A stretch of DNA of 64,000 nt from AC-49 sp963766605 (GTDB taxonomy: Bacteria; Actinomycetota; Thermoleophilia; Solirubrobacterales; Solirubrobacteraceae). The stretch is taken from NCBI GenBank assembly GCA_963766605.1, contig CAVYAT010000004.1, positions 62,001 through 126,000 on the forward strand, given 5' to 3'. This document shows positions 16,458 to 24,306 of the stretch, one piece after another (position 1 is the stretch's first letter; every line of letters starts with the position of its first letter). Both the position numbers and the translations under genes were made by a program. A model generated the notes under the pieces. That model had not been told where the DNA came from, ran no database searches, and worked only from the letters and a program-made list of their open reading frames with translations.

Positions 16458-17399
16458 ATGCGGGCAGCCACCATCGTCGATGGCGCCATCGAGGTGAGGG
16501 ACCGCCCCGACCCCGAGCCCGCGGCCGGCGAGCTGCTGGTCGCGGTCCGCGGCGCCGGCCTCAACGGCGCCGACCTCCTCCAGCGCCGAGGCCACTATCC
16601 GGCTCCCCCCGGCTCGCCGGCCGACATCCCGGGCATGGAGCTGGCCGGCGAGGTCGTCGGCCTGGGGCCCGGGGCCACCCGCTTCGAGATCGGCGACCGC
16701 GTGATGGCGATCGTCGGCGGCGGCGCGCAGGCCGAGCTGTGCACGGTCCACGAACGGCAGGCGATGCCCGTCCCGCAGTCGCTGGACTGGCCGCAGGCCG
16801 GCGGCGTTCCGGAGGTCTTCACGACCGCCCACGACGCGCTGTTCACCCAGGCCGGCCTGCAGTCGGGCGAGCGGTTGCTCGTCCACGGCGCCGCCGGCGG
16901 CGTCGGCACGGCGGCCGTACAGCTCGGCCACGCGACCGGTGCCCACGTCACCGCGACCGTTCGCAACCCCGACCATCGCGACGCGGTCGCGCAGCTCGGG
17001 GCCGACGCCGTGCTCGACCCGGCCGACTTCGCGCCGCACGGCCCGTACGACGTCGTGCTCGAGCTTGTCGGCGCGCCGAACGTCGGCCCGAGCCTCGGCG
17101 CGCTGGCCACGGGCGGGCGGATCGCGATCATCGGCGTCGGCGCCGGCAACACCGTCGAGCTGAGTCTGCTCGCCCTGATGGGCAAGCGGGCGCGGATCAT
17201 GGGCTCGACGCTGCGCGCGCGGCCGCTGGAGGAGAAGGCGATGACCGCGCGGCGCATGGAGCGCAACGTGCTCGGCCTGTTCGACCGCGGCGAGCTGACG
17301 GTCCCGGTCGCCGCGACCTACACGCTCGAGGAGACCCAGGAGGCCTACGAGCGCTTCGCCGCCGGCGCCAAGCTGGGGAAGATCGTCGTGCTGCCGTGA
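16458..17399 (+). CDS. NADPH:quinone reductase-type zinc-free MDR oxidoreductase
   Basis: A 313-residue medium-chain dehydrogenase/reductase. The N-terminal GroES-like domain has GAGLNGADLLQRRGHYP and IPGMELAGEVVGLGPG; the Rossmann domain has LLVHGAAGGVGTAAVQLG, an NADPH-type loop. No catalytic or structural zinc cysteine cluster is visible, which fits the quinone oxidoreductase branch (QorA/PIG3 group). LEEKAMTARRMERNVLGLF near the end is typical of the PIG3-like subgroup. It probably reduces quinones or enals with NADPH. It is coupled by GTGA overlap to a SnoaL-like gene. Confidence 0.88.
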   Translation: MRAATIVDGAIEVRDRPDPEPAAGELLVAVRGAGLNGADLLQRRGHYPAPPGSPADIPGMELAGEVVGLGPGATRFEIGDRVMAIVGGGAQAELCTVHERQAMPVPQSLDWPQAGGVPEVFTTAHDALFTQAGLQSGERLLVHGAAGGVGTAAVQLGHATGAHVTATVRNPDHRDAVAQLGADAVLDPADFAPHGPYDVVLELVGAPNVGPSLGALATGGRIAIIGVGAGNTVELSLLALMGKRARIMGSTLRARPLEEKAMTARRMERNVLGLFDRGELTVPVAATYTLEETQEAYERFAAGAKLGKIVVLP

Positions 17400-17743
17400 A
17401 CGCGGTCGAGCGCCTGTGGGCCGCGATGCGCCGCCACGACTGGAAGAGCGTCGCCTCGCAGCTGCACCCCGGTGTGGTGACCGAGTACCCCGCGACCGGC
17501 GAGCGGTTCGTCGGGCCCGACGAGTTCGTGATGTCGCATCGCCTCCGGCCCGAGGAGATCACGGTCGCAAGCTTCGAGGTCATCAGTGGCGAGCAGATGG
17601 CCGCCGTCCACGCGATCATCACGACGCCGAGCGGGACCGATCACATGATGGCCTTCTACCGCCTCCAGGAATCCCGCATCTCGCACATCATCGAGCTGTG
17701 GGAGACCGTCGGCGCGACGCCGCCGCCGCGCTGGCGCGCCTAG
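17396..17743 (+). CDS. SnoaL-like domain protein
   Basis: A 115-residue NTF2/SnoaL-fold protein: VERLWAAMRRHDWKSVASQL, then HPGVVTEYPATGERFVGPDEF, strands around VASFEVISGEQMAAVHAII and the final HIIELWETVG. It begins at GTG 17396 within the stop of the oxidoreductase gene, so both are made from one message. No catalytic residue can be assigned with confidence. It converges with the lipase gene with a four-base overlap. Confidence 0.72.
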   Translation: MNAVERLWAAMRRHDWKSVASQLHPGVVTEYPATGERFVGPDEFVMSHRLRPEEITVASFEVISGEQMAAVHAIITTPSGTDHMMAFYRLQESRISHIIELWETVGATPPPRWRA

Positions 17744-18933
17744 CGCGCCTTGCCCGGCGGGAGCACCTTCTCGATGTACGCGATCCCGTCGGCCTCCGGT
17801 GCGCCGGTGACCACGGTCCCGTGGGTGATCCCGTCCCACGTGTGCAGCGTCGAGTTCGAGCCGCCGGCGACCAGCTCACCCTGCATCTGCTCCGTGTAGG
17901 CCGGGAACACCGTCGTGTCGGAGAGGCCCTGCTCGATCAGCAGCGGCGTCTTGTACTTGAGCAGCGCCTCGTCGTTGGCCTTTTGGTCGGCCAGGATCTT
18001 CGACAGATCGGCGCCGGCCACGACCATCTGGTTGAGCGGGAGTGAGCCGAACGAGTCGGGCTTGTCGAGGTCGCCGAGGCACTTGGTCAGCGTCTGCGGA
18101 TACAGCGCCGCAGCCTGCGGCGTCAGCAGCGACGAGACGTTCGCCGTCGGGTCGTAGACGTCGATCCCGCGGATGATCATCGCCACGAGGCCCGACAGGC
18201 CGGTGATGTTGACGCTCTGCAGGATCCCGGTCTGGTCCTCGAGATGCGACACCGGCGCGAACGCGACCGTGCCCTTGACCTTCAGCTCGGGCGTCCATGT
18301 CGGCGCGAGGTTCGCGGCCCACATCGCCGACTGGCCGCCCTGTGAGTGGCCGGAGATCGCGACCTTGTTGCTGATCTTGCCCGGGTAGAGCTGCTGCGCC
18401 GCGCGCACGATGTCGAGGACCGAACGGCCCTCCGAGACGCCGATCAGATACGGGTGCGTGCCCGGCGTGCCGAGCCCTTCGTAGTCGGTGTTGACGACCG
18501 CGTAGCCGGCCTTCAGCAGCGGGTCCTCGAGCGGGTCGGCCACGCCGACGCCGATCCGCGACGGTGCGCACTGGTCGGCGATGCCGGTCGTCCCGTGGGC
18601 CCACGTGACGACCGGCCAGCCGCCCTTCGGCGCCTTGCCCTTGGGGATCGCGACCGAGCCCGAGTCGGCGATCGTCTTGCCGGTGATCGAGGTCGAGCGA
18701 TAGAGGACGAGCTGGTCGGCTGCTGCGCTGGGCAGCGCGGTACCGGGGGAGACAGACCGCGCCCAGATCAGGTCGCCGTGCTTCTTGCCGGGGATCTTGG
18801 AAGGCGGGGTGTAGAACGCCGGGCTCGGCGGCCCCTTGCGCGGCTTCGCCGGCTTGGCGCTCTTGCTCGCGGCGAGCGCCGACGACGCCCCGAGAACGGT
18901 GAACATGACGACGACCGCGGCGACCTTGCGCAT
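17740..18933 (-). CDS. Secreted lipase/esterase of the secretory lipase family
   Basis: A 397-residue exported alpha/beta hydrolase. Residues 1-22 are a signal peptide (AAVVVMFTVLGASSALAAS), then a Lys/Pro-rich linker. Catalytic features are the oxyanion region VVTWAHGTTGIADQCAPS, the nucleophile elbow VAISGHSQGGQSAMW, an acidic residue in LIEQGLSDTTVFP and histidine in WDGITHGTV, as in the fungal/actinobacterial LIP family (PF03583-like). It probably hydrolyses acyl esters outside the cell. A strong Shine-Dalgarno (GGAGGAGA) precedes the ATG at 18933. Confidence 0.87.
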   Translation of the reverse strand: MRKVAAVVVMFTVLGASSALAASKSAKPAKPRKGPPSPAFYTPPSKIPGKKHGDLIWARSVSPGTALPSAAADQLVLYRSTSITGKTIADSGSVAIPKGKAPKGGWPVVTWAHGTTGIADQCAPSRIGVGVADPLEDPLLKAGYAVVNTDYEGLGTPGTHPYLIGVSEGRSVLDIVRAAQQLYPGKISNKVAISGHSQGGQSAMWAANLAPTWTPELKVKGTVAFAPVSHLEDQTGILQSVNITGLSGLVAMIIRGIDVYDPTANVSSLLTPQAAALYPQTLTKCLGDLDKPDSFGSLPLNQMVVAGADLSKILADQKANDEALLKYKTPLLIEQGLSDTTVFPAYTEQMQGELVAGGSNSTLHTWDGITHGTVVTGAPEADGIAYIEKVLPPGKAR

Positions 18934-18971
18934 GACTCTCCTCCGAAGGAACTGCTGACCGCGGCCGATCC

Positions 18972-18990
18972 TACTAGCGCCCGGCTAGTA
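18972..18990. terminator. Short hairpin at the end of the uracil-DNA-glycosylase-like gene
   Basis: A perfect 7-base inverted repeat, TACTAGC and GCTAGTA separated by GCCCG, overlaps the stop codon of the minus-strand gene at 18985 and precedes the lipase gene. It could end transcription of the upstream genes, but there is no T-run. Confidence 0.3.
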
Positions 18991-19632
18991 CGGCGGCAGT
19001 TCGGCGTACCAGTCGCCGAGCACCTTGAACGCCGTCCAGAACGCGCGCTTGGCCGACTCCTCGTCAAGCGATTCGTCGATGTTGGGGACGAACAGCGCCT
19101 CGACCGACGGCGTCAGCGTCTGGATCTCGCCGGTCAGCGCCTCGATCGGCCGCGCGAGTGGGATGTCGAGATCGTTGAGCACCGCGACGGCGTCGTCGCC
19201 CATCGCCACGACGATCTTCGGCTGCACGATCGCCAGCTCCTCGATGACGCGCGCCGTGCAAGCCGGGTCGCCGAGCGACGGGTCGGCCACCGGGCACTTG
19301 ATGCACAGCGTCCCGTAGACCGCCAGCGGATCGATTCCCAGGCGCTTGAGCGACTTCATCAGCGCGCTGCCGGCGCGGCCGTAGAACGCGACGCCCTCCT
19401 CGACCTCGGAGACGACCGGCGCATACTTGAGCAGGAAGATGTCGGCCTGCGGGTGGCCCGAGCCGAGCACCGGCATCAGGTTTCCGCGGGGGCAGTGGGC
19501 GCAGGACTGTATCTCCCGCGTCAGGGTGTTCAGCTCGCGGATAGCTCGCTCGAGGTACTTCTCACGGATCTCGTCGTCGGTCTGGGGCATCGGCGCCTCG
19601 GCTTTTGACGGCGGACGGCGCGCCTCCTGCAC
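18985..19632 (-). CDS. Uracil-DNA glycosylase superfamily protein (family 4/5-like, divergent)
   Basis: A 215-residue protein with the layout of iron-sulfur uracil-DNA glycosylases. Cluster cysteines appear as CAHCPRGN near residue 45 and as a second set in LCIKCPVADPSLGDPAC near residue 110. The fold motifs VLGSGHPQADIFLL and FYGRAGSALMKSLKRLGID are recognisable. However, the catalytic loop usually written GEAPG reads LKYAPVVSEVEEG here, so canonical uracil excision is uncertain. It starts just after the GT4-PHP gene on the same strand; an in-frame ATG at 19590 is an alternative start. It may repair deaminated bases or have another nucleotide-related activity. Confidence 0.75.
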   Translation of the reverse strand: MQEARRPPSKAEAPMPQTDDEIREKYLERAIRELNTLTREIQSCAHCPRGNLMPVLGSGHPQADIFLLKYAPVVSEVEEGVAFYGRAGSALMKSLKRLGIDPLAVYGTLCIKCPVADPSLGDPACTARVIEELAIVQPKIVVAMGDDAVAVLNDLDIPLARPIEALTGEIQTLTPSVEALFVPNIDESLDEESAKRAFWTAFKVLGDWYAELPPY

Positions 19633-19638
19633 GGTGCA

Positions 19639-21519
19639 TCACGCCTTGCGGGCCGCGCGACGGACCCGGCGCTCCCGTGACGCCCGCCGCGCGCCGGCCG
19701 GCGTGGCCTTCGTCTGCAGGAACTTCAGGGCCTGGACGTAGAGCAGGCTCGCCGGTTTCGTGTGGATCTCGGCGGTCCGCAATGACTCGCGGAATTCGTC
19801 TGGTCCGTCGAAGTCGTGCATTCTTATGCGCACCGACCCGAGGCCCTGGGCGACATGGGCGTCGGAGCCGGCGCCGGCGAGCAGCCGGTATTTGGCGGCG
19901 AAGCGCGCCGCCTCCTCGTTGAACGAGCCGATCGCGACGCGCGGGTTGTAGATCTCGATCGCGTCGATGTCGCCGATGATCGTCAGCAGGTGCTCGTAGT
20001 CGGGGACCGCGTGCATGCGGTCGAACGGGTGCGGCACATACACGAGCCCGCCCTGGCGCTTGATCTCGGCGATCGTCTCGTCGAGCGTCATCCCGCGGTC
20101 GACCTTCTCCTCGATGAACAGGCCGATGACCTCGCCCTGGTCGGCCGTCTTGACCTCCTCGGCGACGATCACCTTGACGCCGTACTCACCCGCCTTGGCG
20201 CGCGCCTCGTGCGCTCCGGAGACCTCGTTGTGGTCGGTCACGGCGATCGCGCCGAAGCCCTGCTCGCGGGCCGTGGCCAGCAATACCTCGACCGGCGTCG
20301 CGCAGTCGTAGCTGTGGTCGGTGTGCATGTGCAGGTCGACGTCGATCAGCTTGCGACGGGTGACGCGCCGGCGGATCTGCGGGTCGCCGTCGAGTGGGTG
20401 CCGTCGGGCCATGACCTCCTCGTAGACCGACTCGAGCTCATCGGTCACGTGCTCCCAGCGCAGCGCCTCGCGCAGCGGCGCAGCGGCGCAGCGCAGTTGG
20501 TCGCGCAGTCCCGGGTCGGCGACCAGGCGCTGCAGCTGCGCGGCCAGCGTCTGGGGGTCGTCGGCGGCGAACAGCAGCCCGCGCTCGCCGTCGCCGAGCA
20601 CCTCCTCGTAGACGGCCAGCGACGGTGCGAGCACCGCGGCGCCGGCGCCGATCGCCCGCAGCAGCATCCCCGGAGCCGGCCGCGCGCTGTCGGAGCCGGC
20701 GACGGCGATGTCGGCGCCGGCGAACACGTCGCCGTCGTCGACGATCGTCAGGCGGTCGCGCAGGGCGGCGCGCATCGGGATCGAGCTCGACGAGCCGCGC
20801 GCGCTGCGGATCACGACCTCCCAGTCGAGCTGCTCGTCGACGTGGCGCAGGGCGCGCATGAACAGCCGCAGGGCCCCGCGCTCCTCATCGTCGGCGAACG
20901 CGATGCGCACGGGCCCGCCCGGGAGCGCCGCGGCGTCGTCCACCACGTCCGCCCCCGGCAGGACGACGCGATAGGCGGCCGGGAACGCACGCGCCACGAG
21001 GTCGCGCGTCGCTTCGAAGCTGGCCAGGCGCGCGTCGAGGCGCCCGAACACGAGCTCGACGATCTTGCGCGTGACCTGCGTGGCGACGATCCGCTCGGCC
21101 GGAGCGTGAAACGTTCCGATGTTCAGCGCGCGCGAGTGGCGCAGCGCCGTCGACGCGACGCTCGGCGCCCACGGCTCGTGGACGTGACAGAGGTCAAAGC
21201 GCGTGTCGGTCAGCAGCCGTTCGACCGTTCGCGCGGCGTCGATCGGCAGCGCGGCGCGTCGCGGCGGGGCGCCCATCGGCGCCCCGACCGCCTCGGCGAC
21301 GGCCACGACCCGGACCTCGCCCCGCAGCGGCTTGATCCCGGCCGCGACGTCGCGCCGGCCGCGCTGGACGCGCTCGGCCGACCGCGACGGGGCGACGACG
21401 ACGACCGCATCCCCCCGCGCCGCCAGCTCTTCGCTGACGCGCTCGACGTGGCGATTGACCTCGTGGCCGTCCTCCCACGGAAACGGCGTGACCTGGACGA
21501 TGGCGCGCGGCGAGGGCAC
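19639..21519 (-). CDS. Fusion of a GT4 glycosyltransferase and a PHP phosphoesterase domain
   Basis: A 626-residue two-domain protein. Residues 1-370 are a GT-B glycosyltransferase of family GT4: VTPFPWEDGHEVNRHVE, DLCHVHEPWAPSVASTAL, NIGTFHAPAER and, in the donor-binding half, PAPGMLLRAIGAGAAVLAPS, EVLGDGERGLLF and DPQTLAAQLQRLV. Residues 395-600 are a PHP domain with metal ligands in DLHMHTDHSYD, AIAVTDHNEVSGAHEA, VIVAEEVKT, YVPHPFDRM and LAGAGSDAHVAQGLG. The tail is basic. Next to ino1 and a CDP-alcohol phosphotransferase it may glycosylate an inositol lipid, like PimA; the PHP half could remove a phosphate. Cytoplasmic or membrane-associated. Confidence 0.85.
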   Translation of the reverse strand: MPSPRAIVQVTPFPWEDGHEVNRHVERVSEELAARGDAVVVVAPSRSAERVQRGRRDVAAGIKPLRGEVRVVAVAEAVGAPMGAPPRRAALPIDAARTVERLLTDTRFDLCHVHEPWAPSVASTALRHSRALNIGTFHAPAERIVATQVTRKIVELVFGRLDARLASFEATRDLVARAFPAAYRVVLPGADVVDDAAALPGGPVRIAFADDEERGALRLFMRALRHVDEQLDWEVVIRSARGSSSSIPMRAALRDRLTIVDDGDVFAGADIAVAGSDSARPAPGMLLRAIGAGAAVLAPSLAVYEEVLGDGERGLLFAADDPQTLAAQLQRLVADPGLRDQLRCAAAPLREALRWEHVTDELESVYEEVMARRHPLDGDPQIRRRVTRRKLIDVDLHMHTDHSYDCATPVEVLLATAREQGFGAIAVTDHNEVSGAHEARAKAGEYGVKVIVAEEVKTADQGEVIGLFIEEKVDRGMTLDETIAEIKRQGGLVYVPHPFDRMHAVPDYEHLLTIIGDIDAIEIYNPRVAIGSFNEEAARFAAKYRLLAGAGSDAHVAQGLGSVRIRMHDFDGPDEFRESLRTAEIHTKPASLLYVQALKFLQTKATPAGARRASRERRVRRAARKA

Positions 21520-21584
21520 GCGCCGCAGGATACGGCGCGCGCACCCCGCGTCAGGTCAGATGCCCGCCGGCGGAGGTCGGCGCG

Positions 21585-22805
21585 CTACGGCTTTGCCGCG
21601 GTCACGCGCTTGCGCGTTGGTGCCTTCTTGGCCGCCGACCGCGTTTTCGGCGCAGCGACCGCCGGCTTGCGGGCGTGGGCCTTGATGAACTTCTCGGTCT
21701 CCTCGCGCGCCTGGTCGTCGGGCCGCTGGTTGTGCGGCGACTTCATCAGGTACGACGATGGGCCGTCGAGCTGGCCGCCGATTCCGTCGTTGAGCGCCAG
21801 CTTGCAGCAGCGCACGGCGTCGATGACGATCCCGGCCGAGTTCGGCGAGTCCCAGACCTCGAGCTTCATCTCCATGGCCAGCGGCACGCCGCCGAACGCC
21901 TCGCCCTCGAGGCGGATGTGGGCCCACTTGCGGTCGGTCAGCCACGGCACGTAATCCGACGGGCCGATGTAGACGTCGTCGTCGGGCAGCGTGTGGCCCA
22001 TGATCGATGTGACCGCGTTGGTCTTGGAGATCTTCTTGGACTCCAGGCGCTCGCGCTCGAGCATGTTGTAGAAGTCCATGTTGCCGCCGACGTTGAGCTG
22101 CGACGTGCGCACCATCTTCACGCCGCGCTCGTGCATCAGGCGCGCCAGCGAGCGGTGGACGATCGTCGCGCCGACCTGCGACTTGATGTCGTCGCCGACG
22201 ATCGGCAGGTTGGCCTTCTTGAAGCGGTTGTTCCAGTACGGCTCGCGGGCGATGAACACCGGGATGCAGTTCACGAAGCCGCAGCCGGCCTCGAGGATCT
22301 GCTCGACGTACCACTTGGTCGCGTCCTCGGAGCCCACCGGCAGGTAGGAGACGACGACGTCGGTGTGTGTCTCCTTGAGGATCGAGACGATGTCGGCGGT
22401 CTCGCCGGGCGCCTTGGTGATCTTCTGCTTGAGGTACTTGCCGAGACCGTCGTGGGTCATCCCCCGGTAGACCGGGACGCCGAGCTTCCTGGGCACCTTG
22501 TTGGTGAACTTGATCGTGTTGTTGGGCTTGGCCCAGATCGCCTGGCCGAGGTCCTTGCCGACCTTCAGCGTGTTGATGTCGAACGCGCACGTGAACTCGA
22601 TGTCGGAGACGTGGTAGCCCCCGAGATCGGTGTGCATCAGGCCGGGGACGGGCTCACTGCCAGAAGCATCGGCGTAGTGGTGGACGCCCTGCACGAACGA
22701 GTTGGCGCAGTTGCCCACCCCGATGATCGCGACGCGGACCTTGTCGGACTGGTACCGGGCCTTGCCGTTGGACGACGCCCGTCCGTTGCCATTGGTCGTG
22801 CTCAC
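21585..22805 (-). CDS. ino1: Inositol-3-phosphate (myo-inositol-1-phosphate) synthase
   Basis: A 406-residue protein of the actinobacterial/archaeal Ino1 type. NAD binding loop VRVAIIGVGNCANSFVQG is near residue 25; family motifs include TDVVVSYLPVGSEDATKWY, GCGFVNCIPVFIA, PIVGDDIKSQVGATIVHR and LNVGGNMDFYNML. It converts glucose 6-phosphate to inositol phosphate for phosphatidylinositol and related compounds. The C-terminal 45 residues are an Ala/Lys/Arg tail (KTRSAAKKAPTRKRVTAAK) not needed for the fold. The start is GTG 22805, eight to ten bases after a GAGGGAAGAG ribosome site. Confidence 0.94.
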   Translation of the reverse strand: MSTTNGNGRASSNGKARYQSDKVRVAIIGVGNCANSFVQGVHHYADASGSEPVPGLMHTDLGGYHVSDIEFTCAFDINTLKVGKDLGQAIWAKPNNTIKFTNKVPRKLGVPVYRGMTHDGLGKYLKQKITKAPGETADIVSILKETHTDVVVSYLPVGSEDATKWYVEQILEAGCGFVNCIPVFIAREPYWNNRFKKANLPIVGDDIKSQVGATIVHRSLARLMHERGVKMVRTSQLNVGGNMDFYNMLERERLESKKISKTNAVTSIMGHTLPDDDVYIGPSDYVPWLTDRKWAHIRLEGEAFGGVPLAMEMKLEVWDSPNSAGIVIDAVRCCKLALNDGIGGQLDGPSSYLMKSPHNQRPDDQAREETEKFIKAHARKPAVAAPKTRSAAKKAPTRKRVTAAKP

Positions 22806-22877
22806 AAACTCTTCCCTCTTTGGATTACAGGGCCAGGTACACGATCGTTGTCGCGCAGTTACAGACCGACGGTCAAT

Positions 22878-23480
22878 TCACGCCGTGGCTGACGTGATCA
22901 GCGCCTTGCGCACGTGGAAGATGCGCTGAAAGACGGTGATCGTCGCCAGGCCCGCGAGCACATAGACGGCCGGGGCCAGCAGCTGGAAGTCTCCCAGACC
23001 AGCGCCGCGCGCGAACAACAACCCGATCGAGAGGATCACCACGCGGACCGCGCGGTTGGCGATCCCGACCTTGCACTCGACTCCCAGCGCCTCGGCTCGC
23101 GCCCTCGTGTAGCTCACCATCACCGACGCCAGGACGGCGATGACGACCGCGAACACGGCCGCCTGCATCCCGCGCGAGGCGAAGTACACGGCAATCGCGG
23201 CGAGCACGACGCCCTCCTCGGCGCGGTCGAGCGTCGAGTCCAGAAACGCGCCGAACGGCGTGCCCTTGCCCGACATCCGCGAATAGCGGCCGTCGAGCGT
23301 GTCGCAGACCGAGCCGACGATGAACGCGATCCCGCCGAGCACGAAGTACGTCTGCCAGACGAGCACGGCGGCGACGACGTTCAGCGCGAAGCCGGTCAGC
23401 GAGATCGCGTTGGGGGTCAGCCGCGAATCGATCAGGCGGTTGCGCACCAGATCGCGCCGCTCGACAGCGGTCAGGGGCAT
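22878..23480 (-). CDS. CDP-alcohol phosphotransferase, probable phosphatidylinositol-phosphate synthase
   Basis: A 200-residue membrane enzyme with about six hydrophobic helices. The family motif DG(x)2AR(x)8G(x)3D(x)3D is represented by DTLDGRYSRMSGKGTPFG followed by AFLDSTLDR, with serine in the usual alanine place. Such enzymes transfer a phosphatidyl group from CDP-diacylglycerol to an alcohol. Directly upstream of ino1 on the same strand, inositol phosphate is the likely acceptor, as for mycobacterial PgsA1; this is inference from context. An AGGAGG ribosome site precedes the ATG at 23480. Confidence 0.88.
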   Translation of the reverse strand: MPLTAVERRDLVRNRLIDSRLTPNAISLTGFALNVVAAVLVWQTYFVLGGIAFIVGSVCDTLDGRYSRMSGKGTPFGAFLDSTLDRAEEGVVLAAIAVYFASRGMQAAVFAVVIAVLASVMVSYTRARAEALGVECKVGIANRAVRVVILSIGLLFARGAGLGDFQLLAPAVYVLAGLATITVFQRIFHVRKALITSATA

Positions 23481-23495
23481 GGGGCGATCGGCCTC

Positions 23496-24275
23496 CTACG
23501 CCGTGACGCCGGCGTTGACGGGGTGAAACGACCAGGCCGCAGGGCGCCGCTGGGCCAGCAGGTGTGCCGCATAGGCTGCGATGCCGGCGACGATAGCGCC
23601 GAAGAACGCGTCGGACAGGAAGTGGTTGGCGGTCGAGACGATCACGAACGTGATGAGCAGCGGATACAGCGCCCAGAACACGCGCACCGGCCGGTGCTTG
23701 CAGACGCGGGCCAGCGTCCAGCCGATCATCAGCGAGAACGCGACGTGCATCGACGGCACCGCGGCGTACGGGTTGAACAGGTCGTTCACCGGTGCCTTGT
23801 GGCTGACCCCGAGGTAGTTGGAGGCCGAGTCGATGAAGCCCCACTCCGGGAACAGCCGCGGCGGCGCGGCCGGGAACGTGATGTACCCGATCAGGGCCAG
23901 CGCCATCGCGACCATCATCATGTTGCGCACGAAGTAGAACTGGCGGTTGTGGGCGAGGTAGATGAAGATCAGCGCCCCGACCGTGACCGACGTCTGGGCG
24001 TTGAGGTAGATCCATGACGCGCTGTCGATGATCGCCGGCTTGGTCTGCGCCCACGCCTGGACCGACGGCTCGACGAAGATGTGCAGCGAGCGCTCGAGGT
24101 AGATCAGGTCGCGGCCGTGCTGGAAGGCGACCGTCGCGCCGCGGGCGTTGTCGGTCATCCCGCGCACGAAGCTGTAGGCCTGATAGGCCAGGGCGAAAAG
24201 GAGCACCTGCCGCGCCACGTCCCAGACTCCGTGGGGGAACAGACGCGCCTGGACACTGGAAACACGAGCGCGCAT
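23496..24275 (-). CDS. PAP2-family membrane phosphatase/phosphotransferase
   Basis: A 259-residue protein with about six membrane segments. The PAP2 phosphatase motifs are visible as AAVPSMHVAFSLMIG (motif 2, with the catalytic His) and STANHFLSDAFFG (motif 3). Extra features shared with inositol-phosphotransferase-like members are FPAAPPRLFPEWGF and LFNPYAAVPSMH. It probably acts on a lipid phosphate at the outer face of the membrane, perhaps dephosphorylating phosphatidylinositol phosphate made by the next gene. It lies 15 bases upstream of the CDP-alcohol phosphotransferase gene, so the two are likely cotranscribed. Confidence 0.87.
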   Translation of the reverse strand: MRARVSSVQARLFPHGVWDVARQVLLFALAYQAYSFVRGMTDNARGATVAFQHGRDLIYLERSLHIFVEPSVQAWAQTKPAIIDSASWIYLNAQTSVTVGALIFIYLAHNRQFYFVRNMMMVAMALALIGYITFPAAPPRLFPEWGFIDSASNYLGVSHKAPVNDLFNPYAAVPSMHVAFSLMIGWTLARVCKHRPVRVFWALYPLLITFVIVSTANHFLSDAFFGAIVAGIAAYAAHLLAQRRPAAWSFHPVNAGVTA

Positions 24276-24306
24276 GGGAAGAATTGGAGATCGTAGCGCG
24301 GTGGCG

